The translations under genes were made by a program, and so were the position numbers. From the NCBI GenBank assembly GCA_050633905.1, contig JBOEHJ010000084.1:1-64000 (forward strand): a stretch of DNA of 64,000 nt, in the 5' to 3' direction. Source of the DNA: JANQPX01 sp050633905. Its GTDB lineage: Bacteria > Pseudomonadota > Alphaproteobacteria > Geminicoccales > Geminicoccaceae. Below, in pieces: positions 52,476 through 61,065 of this stretch (positions within the stretch are counted from its first letter, which is position 1; every line of letters begins with the position of its first letter). The notes under the pieces were generated by a model. The model was not told where the DNA came from, ran no database searches, and saw only the letters and a program-made list of their open reading frames with translations.

Positions 52476-54080
52476 TTACAACATCTTCCGTCGCTCCGCT
52501 CGAAGGGCGAGCCAGAGGCAATAGCACATGACCAGCACCACAATCGTAAACGGGATGCCAGTCGACACCGCCGCACCCTGAAGCGCCGATAGCCCGCCGC
52601 CCAGCAGCAGAGCAATGGCGACCAAACCCTCCAGCGTGCACCAGAATACGCGCTGCACCACCGGCGCATCCATCTTGCCGCCAGCCGTGATCGTATCGAT
52701 CACCAGCGAGCCTGAGTCGGAGGAGGTGACGAAGAAGATGATGATCAGCACCAGAGAGACGGGCGCGATGATCGAGTAGAGCGGAAGCTCTTTTAGGAAC
52801 CCGAACAAGGCACCTTCAGGCTTGTAGCTGTCGATCACGGTCGCCCTGACGCCTTCAGCGCCGCCAGCGTTGAGCATGTCGATCGCGGCACCGCCAAAGG
52901 TCGACATCCAAAGCGCACAGACAAGTGTCGGCGCGATCAATGCGCAAAGCACGAATTCTCGCACCGTGCGTCCCTTCGAAATACGGGCGATGAACATGCC
53001 GACGAACGGTGACCAGGAGATCCACCAGGCCCAGTAGAACGTCGTCCAGCCGTGGAAGAAGCTGGTATCTTCGCGCCCGAATGGGTTTGATAACGCTGGA
53101 AGCAGCAGCACGTAATCGACCATAACGTTGACGTACCGCGAGATCGCGGTGCCGATACCCGTCATGAACAGCACAAAAAGGAACAGCGCCACCGCCATGA
53201 CCATGTTGATCTCGGAAAGCCGCTTCACCCCTGCATCCATGCCAAGGCAAACGGAGACGAGTGCAACCAGCGTAATGCCGATGATGAGCAGCACATAGAC
53301 CGTGTTGCTTGGTTCGATACCGAACACCTCGTAGAGCCCCGCCGCCACCTGTTGCGCACCTAGCCCAAGCGATGTTGTCAAACCGAACAGCGTCGCAAAG
53401 ACGGCAAGCGTGTCGATGGCATGGCCCCACCAGCCCCAAACTCTTTCTCCGAGAATCGGGTAGAAGGCCGAGCGTAGGGTCAGCGGCAGGTTGAGATTGT
53501 AGGCAAAAATCGCCAAAGCGAGCCCGACTGCCGCGTAGACCGCCCAGCCTTCGAGGCCCCAGTGATGAATGGTGCCTACGACGCCGATATACTCATTGCC
53601 AGGTGTCTGATCGTCGATGCCGAGTGGATGTGCCGCTCCGCCTTCGGAGAAGTTATAGTAGGTTGGCTCCAACACACCGAAGAACAAAAGACCAATGCCG
53701 ATGCCGGCCGCGAACATCATTGCGATCCAGCCAGCGTAGGAATAATCCGGCTTGGCGTCCTTTCCGCCGATTCGCACCGAGCCGACAGGCAGGACGATCA
53801 GCACCAGACAGAACAGCGTGATCGCATTGACAGAGAGCACCAGAAACCAGTCGAAGGTACTGGTCATCCAAGGTCGCAGCCATCCGAAGAACTCTGCCGA
53901 AGCTTCCTGATTGGCCAGCGAAATCAGCACGAATGCCGCAATAAGGATACTGGAGATAAGGAAGACCGGATTATGAATGTCGAGACCGAAGGGACGAACA
54001 TTATCCTGCCCTAGTTCGTACTCCGTCTCGAAGTCCCAGACCCTCGGGTCGGGATCGAGCATTTTCTTAGTTTTGGCCAT
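52476..54080 (-). CDS. BCCT family (betaine/carnitine/choline) transporter
   Basis: Secondary transporter of 534 residues with about twelve membrane helices. Family hallmarks: the first helix IHNPVFLISSILIAAFVLIS, AAGIGIGLLFFGVLEPTYYN (glycine-rich helix with substrate-site aromatic residues), WTTFYWAWWISWSPFVGMFI followed by ARISKGRTVREFV, and the C-terminal VTSSDSGSLVIDTITAGGK. GIGIG in the glycine stretch is typical for Na+- or H+-coupled betaine carriers. ATG at 54080 has GGGGGA upstream; a start at 54200 would add 40 residues unlike relatives. The substrate is probably glycine betaine, choline or DMSP, not resolvable here. Confidence 0.93.
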   Translation of the reverse strand: MAKTKKMLDPDPRVWDFETEYELGQDNVRPFGLDIHNPVFLISSILIAAFVLISLANQEASAEFFGWLRPWMTSTFDWFLVLSVNAITLFCLVLIVLPVGSVRIGGKDAKPDYSYAGWIAMMFAAGIGIGLLFFGVLEPTYYNFSEGGAAHPLGIDDQTPGNEYIGVVGTIHHWGLEGWAVYAAVGLALAIFAYNLNLPLTLRSAFYPILGERVWGWWGHAIDTLAVFATLFGLTTSLGLGAQQVAAGLYEVFGIEPSNTVYVLLIIGITLVALVSVCLGMDAGVKRLSEINMVMAVALFLFVLFMTGIGTAISRYVNVMVDYVLLLPALSNPFGREDTSFFHGWTTFYWAWWISWSPFVGMFIARISKGRTVREFVLCALIAPTLVCALWMSTFGGAAIDMLNAGGAEGVRATVIDSYKPEGALFGFLKELPLYSIIAPVSLVLIIIFFVTSSDSGSLVIDTITAGGKMDAPVVQRVFWCTLEGLVAIALLLGGGLSALQGAAVSTGIPFTIVVLVMCYCLWLALRAERRKML

Positions 54081-54434
54081 CAAACTATCCCCCAATTGCC
54101 ATGAAATTGCCGCTTTTTGATCAGATTTTGCGAGGTTTTTCGTTCTTTTTGCGAAGATTGCTGTATCAGCATTGCATCCTGAACCGGGCGGTAGCAACAA
54201 AAACGTGTTGAATTTTACAAGATTCTACAAATTTATTAATGTTATTGGAAAGCGCTGTCGCCATGCCCTGCATGGTCGAGGGGCATGCGCGTAGGCCAGA
54301 TCGAACCAGCCCGCCCCCAGGAAACATTCTCGTGGTGTTGTCGATGCCAACGAATCCCGCCTGCTTCCCCAGAGGCTGCTTGTACAATGCCGATCTTGGC
54401 GATAGCGGCGGAACAACATGATGTGGTCACACCA
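54081..54434. other. Intergenic, partly AT-rich, with repeat copy
   Basis: 54200-54240 is AT-rich (ATTTTACAAGATTCTACAAA) and probably the BCCT promoter region. The right part holds a repeat copy. No gene is supported. Confidence 0.5.
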
Positions 54435-54438
54435 CTAG
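54370..54438 (-). repeat. CTAG-anchored 3'-end repeat, copy 7
   Basis: Minus-strand CTAG (stop of the beta-CASP gene) leads into TGGTGTGACCACATCATGTT. The head dyad GTGGT-GTG-ACCAC is perfect; the rest aligns only loosely with the speD copy. Confidence 0.6.
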
Positions 54439-56021
54439 TTTTGGATCAGCGCCCGCATCTTGGCGAGCAGGGAGCGGCGCTCCTTGCTATCTTGCATGGT
54501 CTCGAGTGTCTTGCCGAGCTTGAGCAGTAAGGCGGCGTAGTCGTTGTACCAGTCAGTCGCCATCTCGTCGGTTGCGACGCGCGCCGGCTTTTCCTTCTTT
54601 ACTTTGGGTTTGCCGGTCGTATTCAGCGTGACGCTTTCATCAAGGCCAGGCATGAAGATGCGCTCGTCATCGACGCCCTCGGCGGCTAGATGCTCGCGAA
54701 AAACTTTCCGCGCATCGTCATCGCCATGGGTCAGAAAAATCCCGGCATGGACCGGCAGGCGCTCCTTCACCCATTGGATCAGCTCACCTTGATCCGCATG
54801 GGCGGAGTAATTGCCGATCCGGCGGATACGCGCGTTGACCTTCACCTCGCGACCATGGATGCGGATCTCCTCCTCGCCACCCAAGATCAAGCTCCCGAGC
54901 GTGCCCGGCGCCTGGTAGCCGACGAACAGTACGGTCGTCTCGGGCTTGTAGAGATTGTTGCGCAGATGGTGACGGATACGACCGGCATCGCACATGCCGC
55001 TCGCCGCCATAATGATCGCCCCTGATTTGACGTTGTTGATCGCCTTGCTCTCTTCAACCGAGGTGGTGAAATTGAAGTTTGGATTCTTAAAAAGCTCGGC
55101 CTCATCCATGGCGATATCATCCAGCGTGTGGGCATGCTCGATGAAGACCTTGGTGGCGTTGTTGGCAAGCGGGCTGTCGAGAAACACCGGCTTGGTCGGG
55201 ATCTCGTTCTTCGCCATCAGCACGCCGATATCGTGCAGCAACTCCTGGGTGCGTTCGACCGCAAAGGCGGGGATCAGCAAATTCCCCCCAGTCTCATGGG
55301 CATCCAGAATTTCGCGCTTCAGCGCTTGTCGGCGCTGCTCGACGGTCGCGTCTTCACGCTCGCGATCGCCATAGGTGCTCTCGCACAGGATGTAATCAAA
55401 ACCCGCCGGCGCATCCGGCTCCAGATGAAAGACTTTCTCGTCCGGGCCGAGATCGCCGGAAAACAACATATGCAGAGGCGGGCCCGCCTCACGGTTGACT
55501 TTCATCTCGATCGAGGCGGAGCCGAGAATATGCCCGGCATTCCAGAAACGTGCCTTGATACCCGGCATCGGCTCGAACCAGCGCTCCATGTCGACGCCCA
55601 CAAAACGCTTCAAGCAGGCTTCAGCGTCTTTCCGCGTGTAGATCGGCTCGACCTCGGGCTTTCCGCGCCGACGGTTACGCCGATTGCGGCGCTCGACTTC
55701 GCTCTCCTGGATATAACCACTATCCGGCAGCATAAAGGAAGCAAGATCGGCTGTGGGTGCGGTTGCGTGAATCTTACCGCCGAAGCCGTGCTTCTGCAGC
55801 TTGGGGATGAGGCCGGTATGGTCGATATGGGCGTGGGTGAGCAGCAGACAATCGACCTTCGAGGCCTCAAACGGAAACGGTCGATAATTGAGAGCACGCA
55901 CCGTCTTGTTGCCCTGAAACATGCCGCAATCGATCATCAACCGGCCGCCATCATGGACCAGCTCGTAGCAGGACCCGGTCACCGTGCCAGCACCGCCGTG
56001 GAAAATCAGCTCTGGGGTCAT
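54435..56021 (-). CDS. MBL-fold beta-CASP hydrolase (RNase/CPSF73-like)
   Basis: Metallo-beta-lactamase-fold nuclease of 528 residues. The metal site is HAHIDHTG, with further ligands in WNAGHILGSASIEMKV (His) and HMLFSGDLGPDEK (Asp). The beta-CASP domain contains GNLLIPAFAVERTQELL (motif A), AASGMCDAGRIRHHL (motif B region) and YSAHADQGELIQWVKERL (motif C His). This architecture is the YSH1/CPSF73-like family of RNA 3' processing proteins, which bacteria use as single-subunit RNases. The tail includes a Lys-rich stretch. The start overlaps the LOG gene stop by four bases (ATGA), so the two are cotranscribed. Confidence 0.92.
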   Translation of the reverse strand: MTPELIFHGGAGTVTGSCYELVHDGGRLMIDCGMFQGNKTVRALNYRPFPFEASKVDCLLLTHAHIDHTGLIPKLQKHGFGGKIHATAPTADLASFMLPDSGYIQESEVERRNRRNRRRGKPEVEPIYTRKDAEACLKRFVGVDMERWFEPMPGIKARFWNAGHILGSASIEMKVNREAGPPLHMLFSGDLGPDEKVFHLEPDAPAGFDYILCESTYGDREREDATVEQRRQALKREILDAHETGGNLLIPAFAVERTQELLHDIGVLMAKNEIPTKPVFLDSPLANNATKVFIEHAHTLDDIAMDEAELFKNPNFNFTTSVEESKAINNVKSGAIIMAASGMCDAGRIRHHLRNNLYKPETTVLFVGYQAPGTLGSLILGGEEEIRIHGREVKVNARIRRIGNYSAHADQGELIQWVKERLPVHAGIFLTHGDDDARKVFREHLAAEGVDDERIFMPGLDESVTLNTTGKPKVKKEKPARVATDEMATDWYNDYAALLLKLGKTLETMQDSKERRSLLAKMRALIQN

Positions 56022-56920
56022 CTTGAGCTTCCGTTGGCAGCATGGCCTTGGTGACGTTCAAGACCGTGATATTCTGAGATCTTGGACCAGGCCTGATCGG
56101 CGTTTTCGACATAGCTGAAGAGATCCAGGTCATCCTCGGAGATCACGCCCTCCTCCACCATCGCCTCGAAATTGACGATACGGCGCCAATAGGCCTCATC
56201 GAATAGGAGAAGTGGAATTGGCTTCGCCTTGCCGGTTTGGATCAAGGTGAGCGCCTCGAAAAGCTCATCAAGGGTGCCGAAGCCGCCGGGAAAGCAGACA
56301 AGTGCTTTTGCACGCATCATGAAATGCATTTTTCTGATCGCGAAATAGTGGAACTGGAAACAAAGCTCGGGCGTGATGTAGCTATTCGGCGCTTGCTCAT
56401 GGGGAAGTACGATATTGAGGCCAATGCTCTCAGCGTCGACATCGGCGGCACCGCGATTGGCCGCCTCCATGATGCCGGGACCGCCTCCCGTCACCACGAC
56501 GAACTCCTTGCCTTCGGATCGATGCTTTCGCCCTTCCACCGACGCGATCTCGGCGAAGCGACGCGCTTCATCATAAGCTTTCTTCTTGTCGAGAACCCTT
56601 CCCGGCTTCATCACAAGCTCGCTAGGATCGCAGGCATCGGGTGTCGGGATGCGCGAGCTGCCGAACACCACGACGGTCGAACCGATCTCATGCTCGGCGA
56701 GCAGCATTTCCGGTTTCAGAAGTTCGAGCTGGAAGCGTACCGGCCGGAGTTCGCGACTAACCATGAAGTCCATGTCGGCAAACGCCAACCGGTAGGCTGA
56801 CGATTTGGTCTGCTCGGTTTCAATAACCTCACCGGCACGGGCCATGTCCTCGCTCGCATGAGGAAAGCCAATATCTTTCTCGCTGTTCGATGTGGTCACG
56901 CGAGTTGCCTCCAAATCCAT
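56018..56920 (-). CDS. LOG family protein (TIGR00730 type, nucleotide-N-ribosidase-like)
   Basis: Rossmann-fold protein of 300 residues. The signature VTGGGPGIMEAANRGAAD and FPGGFGTLDELFEALTLIQ are the phosphoribohydrolase motifs of cytokinin-activating LOG enzymes and bacterial PpnN-like nucleosidases; Glu in GTLDE and Arg in MRAKA are catalytic. The extra N-terminal segment of about 60 residues (DMARAGEVIETEQTKSSAYR) is not in minimal LOG proteins. It precedes and overlaps the beta-CASP gene, a pairing seen in other Alphaproteobacteria that suggests nucleotide or RNA turnover. Confidence 0.88.
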   Translation of the reverse strand: MDLEATRVTTSNSEKDIGFPHASEDMARAGEVIETEQTKSSAYRLAFADMDFMVSRELRPVRFQLELLKPEMLLAEHEIGSTVVVFGSSRIPTPDACDPSELVMKPGRVLDKKKAYDEARRFAEIASVEGRKHRSEGKEFVVVTGGGPGIMEAANRGAADVDAESIGLNIVLPHEQAPNSYITPELCFQFHYFAIRKMHFMMRAKALVCFPGGFGTLDELFEALTLIQTGKAKPIPLLLFDEAYWRRIVNFEAMVEEGVISEDDLDLFSYVENADQAWSKISEYHGLERHQGHAANGSSR

Positions 56921-57200
56921 AAAAGAACGAGTCCATCACGTCATCTGTGATGGACCTTGCTAGTTCGGGAAGATGCCGGTTGTGCGGCAACAACGCAACC
57001 AAGCGTTCCTCTTGTTTGTCACCGAGTTCGGCGTCCCCCCAGACGATTGCCGCTCGATGAGGCTCATTGGGTGATGGTTCGATGCAACAAACTGCCGCGC
57101 CTATGTGTTTTTTCGAGGAAAAATCCTTGTCTTTCGCCTCGCAAAAGGACATATCCACGCCTCAATCCTTCGGGTTCATTCTGGTTTGCAGGAGAGCGTC

Positions 57201-57680
57201 ATGAGCCAGCCCTCTCTTGCCCAAATTGGTGTGGATACTGAAGCGGAGGCGGACGACGCCCGAGCCGATGATCTCATCCAAACGGGTAAGTTTGCCGAAA
57301 ACGACGGCATCAAAGATTACTTCATCGAGCGCAACGGCCTGCGCTATGCTGGTAGCCATCTGATCATCGATCTTTGGGAAGCCGACCATCTCGACGATGC
57401 CGCCGTGATCGAAACGACGTTCAGGCGAGCTATTAATGAGGCGGGGGCCACCCTCCTGCATATGCATTTTCACGAATTCTCGGAAAATGGCGGGATTTCT
57501 GGTGTCGCCGTGCTCGCCGAATCCCACATCTCGATCCACACCTGGCCAGAGCGCGGCTATGCGGCTGTTGATGTGTTTATGTGCGGTGCCGCCGAACCCC
57601 ACAAAGTGGTGCCGATCCTAAAACACGCCTTCAAGGCCGGTCGCGTCAGCCTGTCGGAGCAAATGCGCGGCGTCCTCTAG
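57201..57680 (+). CDS. speD: S-adenosylmethionine decarboxylase proenzyme
   Basis: Pyruvoyl enzyme for spermidine synthesis, class 1b, 159 residues. The self-cleavage site is LAESHISIHTWPERGYAAVD, with Ser becoming the pyruvoyl group; the catalytic His and Cys lie in LLHMHFHEFSENGGISGV and FMCGAAEPHK. The N-terminal 40 residues are acidic and variable. ATG at 57201 has AGGAGAG upstream. The usual partner speE (spermidine synthase) does not follow. Its stop is TAG in a CTAG that begins a repeat. Confidence 0.94.
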   Translation: MSQPSLAQIGVDTEAEADDARADDLIQTGKFAENDGIKDYFIERNGLRYAGSHLIIDLWEADHLDDAAVIETTFRRAINEAGATLLHMHFHEFSENGGISGVAVLAESHISIHTWPERGYAAVDVFMCGAAEPHKVVPILKHAFKAGRVSLSEQMRGVL

Positions 57681-57747
57681 TGACTGGCCACGGCATTGAC
57701 TTTCCACCGTCATCGCTTGGATTGACGGTATGCGGCCAGGTTTTCGA
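57677..57747 (+). repeat. CTAG-anchored 3'-end repeat, copy 8
   Basis: CTAGTGACTGGCCACGGCAT then TGAC, followed by CATCGCTTGGATTGACGGTA and TGCGGCCAGGTTTTCG. It aligns with copy 1 over essentially the whole length, including GGTATGCGGCC at the same distance from the stop. Confidence 0.72.
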
Positions 57748-58167
57748 CATTCTTAGCGGATCGGGTTTAGGCTTTGAGGACAGTTTCTCGCTAGCTACTA
57801 TTTCCGGCCAGCAAAGCGACCGTAACACCGAGTGCCTACATTCTATGACCTGGTCCAGGTGAATATCGGAGTCTGAGCCTCACCCCCCTTCTCTGCGGGC
57901 GGGCGGATTGCCAGGATCCCATGGACCGAGCCGCCTACGCTATGCATCATGGTTTAATGATTGCTTGTCGGACGGTCAGTTCCGTCGACATTGTCGCTAT
58001 CAATCTGGGTCAATCCATCGGTATCGGGGCGCCAGCATCCTTCGAGGGCTCTCCAAGCCTATAACCATGGGGGTTCTAGGTATGATGGCCCTCGTCGAAA
58101 GGAGAGCATCTCGCAAGGCCCCACCAGAACGGCCAAAACACCGTTTGCTGCCCTTCAGCCCAATGTA
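57748..58167. other. Intergenic, no gene supported
   Basis: No similarity or ribosome-site-supported frame except near the right end, where AAAGGAG at 58098-58104 lies upstream of the EamA frame. Confidence 0.45.
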
Positions 58168-59040
58168 ATGATCGGCAGCTGCTGGATGCTGGTCCTCGCC
58201 GGCTGCACAGCGCTCGATGCGGCCGTCATCCGTATTGTCGGCCAGACGATCCATCCGTTCGAGATCGGTTTCTTTCGCGTCCTGTTCGCCCTTCTCTTGG
58301 TTTCGCCTTGGTTGATCCAACGAGGCCTTGCCGATTTGCGCAGCGACTTTCTCCTCGTTCATGCCAGCCGGGCGATCCTCAAACTGCTGGCTCAGATTGC
58401 CTATTTCTACGCAGTCCTGGTCATGCCGTTGGCAGATGTCGCAGCAATCGGCTTCGCCAAGCCGCTTTTCGTCTCGATCGGCGCCGTTCTTTTTCTAGGC
58501 GAGGTGATGCGTCTTCGACGCTGGGTTGCCATCGCCATCGGATTTCTCGGCGTTGTCGTCATTCTGCGACCTGGCAGCACTCTTTTCGACCCCTGGATCA
58601 TGTCGGCAGTGTTCGCCGCGATCGGCCTTGCCGGGGTCAATCTTCTGATGAAATACCTCGCAGAGCGGGAAGCGACCAACCGCATATTGGCTTGGAATCT
58701 GATGATTTCTGTACCGGTTGCCCTGGTCCTCGCTTTGCCCTTTTGGACGACGCCCTCGCTGCCGATCCTCGGTCTCCTCCTCCTCCAAGGCGGGTTAGGT
58801 GCTCTGGCGCAATTCAGCGCCGCCCGCGCGATGCGGCTCGCCGATGTGTCTGTTCTAACGGCGATCGAGTTCGTCCGGCTGCCACTCGTGGCCCTGATCG
58901 CCTATGTCCTGTTTGGCGAAATCTCTGGCTTTTGGACCTGGATGGGCGCCGCCATCATCATTGGATCAACCCTTTATCTGGTTCGACGCGAAGCAAAACT
59001 TGGACGACAGGACAGCGTATCGTCACGCCACGAGGGCTGA
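58168..59040 (+). CDS. EamA/DMT family transporter
   Basis: Ten-helix drug/metabolite transporter of about 290 residues with two EamA repeats: SCWMLVLAGCTALDAAVIRI to AIGFLGVVVILRPGSTLF, and WIMSAVFAAIGLAGVNLLMK to MGAAIIIGSTLYLVRREA. RILAWNLMISVPVALVLAL and GALAQFSAARAMRLADVSVL are typical. The first plausible ATG is at 58168, which leaves a short N-terminus. AAAGGAG at 58098-58104 is followed by an in-frame ATC at 58108, so a rare or mis-sequenced start 20 codons earlier is possible. The cargo is unknown. Confidence 0.85.
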   Translation: MIGSCWMLVLAGCTALDAAVIRIVGQTIHPFEIGFFRVLFALLLVSPWLIQRGLADLRSDFLLVHASRAILKLLAQIAYFYAVLVMPLADVAAIGFAKPLFVSIGAVLFLGEVMRLRRWVAIAIGFLGVVVILRPGSTLFDPWIMSAVFAAIGLAGVNLLMKYLAEREATNRILAWNLMISVPVALVLALPFWTTPSLPILGLLLLQGGLGALAQFSAARAMRLADVSVLTAIEFVRLPLVALIAYVLFGEISGFWTWMGAAIIIGSTLYLVRREAKLGRQDSVSSRHEG

Positions 59041-59323
59041 CTTGTGGCTTTTGTTCTTTCTCATCATGACTCACTCCTTTTTTCTGCTGTCTTCACGATA
59101 GGTTAACCCCTCTTTGCGAGCCTGATGATCAGGTCCATCGGACCCTGTAAGTCTGCCCAACCGCAGAGGTTTAGAGTGAGGCTCGAACGCCCAGGATCGC
59201 CTGGACCAATTCATGGAGCGTCGGTCCAGCGGGTTGAGGTCTCATTAACGGCAACAAACGGCGGCCGAGTGGTTGTCACCACATCCGAGAGCATTTCCCG
59301 CACGGATTGACGAAGTCCCCTCG

Positions 59324-60226
59324 TCAAACACCCGGCTGTTCGGTGCGAGCGACCTCTTCCAGGATCCATGACCTAAAGGCCTGGATTTTGGGCTGCTCAG
59401 CTGTGGTTTCGGGTGCCACGAAGTAATAGGCGCATTGCTCGTCGAACTCGAGCTCGAATGGCTCCACCAGGCGGCCTGCCGCGAGATCCTCATTAATAAG
59501 GGGCAGTCGTCCCATGGCAACGCCGATGCCGCTCATCGCCGCTTTAAGGGCGAGGTCGCCGGTGTCGAATTGCACGCGTCGCTCGATCTCGACCCCTTCG
59601 ACACCGGCGGCACGAAACCAAACCAGCCATTCGTCCGCACCGTCAATGGCATGCAAGATCGTGTGATGGACGAGATCGGCGGGCTCGTTCATCGGAACCA
59701 CGCCGCTCAATAGGCCAGGGCTGCAGACCGGCACGATAGCAGCTTGAAAGAGGCGATCGGCGCGTAAGCCCGGCCAATCGCCTAAGCCATGACGGATCGC
59801 ACAGTCGACGCCATCACGCGCGAGATCAACCTGGCGCTCCGTCGCGTTCAAGCGCAGCTCGATATCGGGATGCTGGCTCCGCAAACGGCCAAGACGGCCA
59901 ACCAACCAATGACCGGCAAAGGACGGCGTGGTGCTGACGGTCAACGTGCCCGTGCTGCAAAGCTGCTCCAGTTGCTGGACGCCGACGGTGAGCTGCTCGA
60001 ACGCATCGCGCACATATGGCAACAACGCTTGCCCTTCATCGGTCAAGGCCAGCCCTCGATTCAACCGCCGAAACAGCGACACCCCGAGATCTCGCTCCAG
60101 CGCCTTGATCTGATGGCTCACGGCTGCCTGGGTCACGAAGAGTTCCTCAGCCGCCCTGGTAAAGCTCAGATGGCGCGCAGCAACCTCGAAGCTGCGCATG
60201 GCGGTCAGCGGCGGAAGACGGGTCAT
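59324..60226 (-). CDS. LysR family regulator (GcvA-like)
   Basis: LysR-type transcription factor of 300 residues. The helix-turn-helix (LPPLTAMRSFEVAARHLSFT followed by RAAEELFVTQAAVSHQIKAL) matches the GcvA subgroup. The effector domain contains VSTTPSFAGHWLVGRLGRLR and ERQVDLARDGVDCAIRHGLG. The divergent DUF1127 gene begins about 90 bases from its start codon, a recurring arrangement, so that gene is a plausible target. The shared spacer (60227-60312) is AT-rich and could hold the binding site. The 283 bases on its 3' side hold no gene. Confidence 0.92.
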   Translation of the reverse strand: MTRLPPLTAMRSFEVAARHLSFTRAAEELFVTQAAVSHQIKALERDLGVSLFRRLNRGLALTDEGQALLPYVRDAFEQLTVGVQQLEQLCSTGTLTVSTTPSFAGHWLVGRLGRLRSQHPDIELRLNATERQVDLARDGVDCAIRHGLGDWPGLRADRLFQAAIVPVCSPGLLSGVVPMNEPADLVHHTILHAIDGADEWLVWFRAAGVEGVEIERRVQFDTGDLALKAAMSGIGVAMGRLPLINEDLAAGRLVEPFELEFDEQCAYYFVAPETTAEQPKIQAFRSWILEEVARTEQPGV

Positions 60227-60312
60227 CGGCGGTTCTCACATGAATTTTATTTATGCAATTGATGAAATATCATCGTTTGTAAAACCGATCAAGAACACCG
60301 AAAATAAGCATT

Positions 60313-60660
60313 GTGACTGAGACGTTCGTTTCCCCACCCGCAAAACAGATGGATATTGCGATGAGAAATTTTAATCCAAACCCTGGCTTCGGCTCTGTCT
60401 ATTCCGCCGTCACGGCGATGGTCTCACCAGCGCATCAAGCCATCACCAGTCAGCCCCTCTACGAGCAGGTGGCGCCGCTGAACTTCAATCCCGGCATCAC
60501 GGTTTTCCTGCGGAGAAGCCTTAGCCTTCTCGGTCGCTGGAGCCGGCGCATCGAGGAGCGCCGCGCACTCTTGTCGCTGGATGAGCGGATGCTGACCGAT
60601 CTTGGCATCGAGCCACATCAGGCGCGAGAAGAGGCGACAAAACCCTTCTGGCGTGGCTGA
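60313..60660 (+). CDS. DUF1127 domain protein
   Basis: The C-terminal 50 residues are a clear DUF1127 module: SRRIEERRALLSLDERMLTD followed by LGIEPHQAREEATKPFWRG. It is a small, basic helical domain linked in some Alphaproteobacteria to small-RNA or phosphate/carbon metabolism. The N-terminal half is variable. GTG at 60313 gives 115 residues; ATG at 60352 or 60361 gives about 100 and may be the real start. It diverges from the GcvA-like LysR gene. Confidence 0.82.
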   Translation: MTETFVSPPAKQMDIAMRNFNPNPGFGSVYSAVTAMVSPAHQAITSQPLYEQVAPLNFNPGITVFLRRSLSLLGRWSRRIEERRALLSLDERMLTDLGIEPHQAREEATKPFWRG

Positions 60661-60749
60661 ACGGCTCCCCTCTTCAGACGAAAGCAGGCAGCGATGAGGC
60701 ATGCTCGCCACCATCACGTCAAGAACCTGTCCAGGGATAGGAGGACATC

Positions 60750-61004
60750 ATGAAAAAACGTCGTCAGCAAAGCGCACCACCATCGCCCTATGATGTAACC
60801 TTCGGCTTGCCGCTTGGGCCTGGCGGCATCGCGTTCTTGATACGCCCTGAGCGCAGCCAGCTGGCCGCGCCAAAGCAGGCGACCGTTCCCGACATGGCGG
60901 CCTTGCCACGCCGAGCGCTAAGACGCGTCGTTGTTGCTCTGCGCACCCTGCTAAGGCGATCCACCGCGCAGGATTATGGCCAACCGACGGAATGCTGCCC
61001 TTGA
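60750..61004 (+). CDS. Small basic protein, 84 residues
   Basis: No family recognised. It opens with KKRRQQSAPPSPYDVTFGL, has a hydrophobic middle GPGGIAFLIRPERSQ, and a basic C-terminal helix LPRRALRRVVVALRTLLRRS reminiscent of DUF1127 relatives. GGAGG at 60740-60744 is well placed for the ATG, which supports a real gene. It lies between DUF1127 and DinB genes on the same strand. Confidence 0.6.
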   Translation: MKKRRQQSAPPSPYDVTFGLPLGPGGIAFLIRPERSQLAAPKQATVPDMAALPRRALRRVVVALRTLLRRSTAQDYGQPTECCP

Positions 61005-61029
61005 CGCCTTCGCGGCGTTCCGTCTTTCT

Positions 61030-61052
61030 CGGGAGATTGCTGAAATCTCCCG
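61030..61052 (+). promoter_or_regulatory. Hairpin beside the DinB ribosome site
   Basis: CGGGAGATT and AATCTCCCG form a perfect nine-pair stem with loop GCTGA. The 3' arm ends at 61052, and the DinB ribosome site (GGGAG, 61052-61056) abuts it. It could mask or modulate translation, or be a weak terminator. Confidence 0.5.
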
Positions 61053-61065
61053 GGAGACAGCCATC

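Noticed and set aside
58308..59069. 253-codon frame overlapping the EamA transporter on the same strand
   Set aside because: It is Arg/Pro-rich with no hydrophobic pattern, while the other frame shows ten membrane helices.
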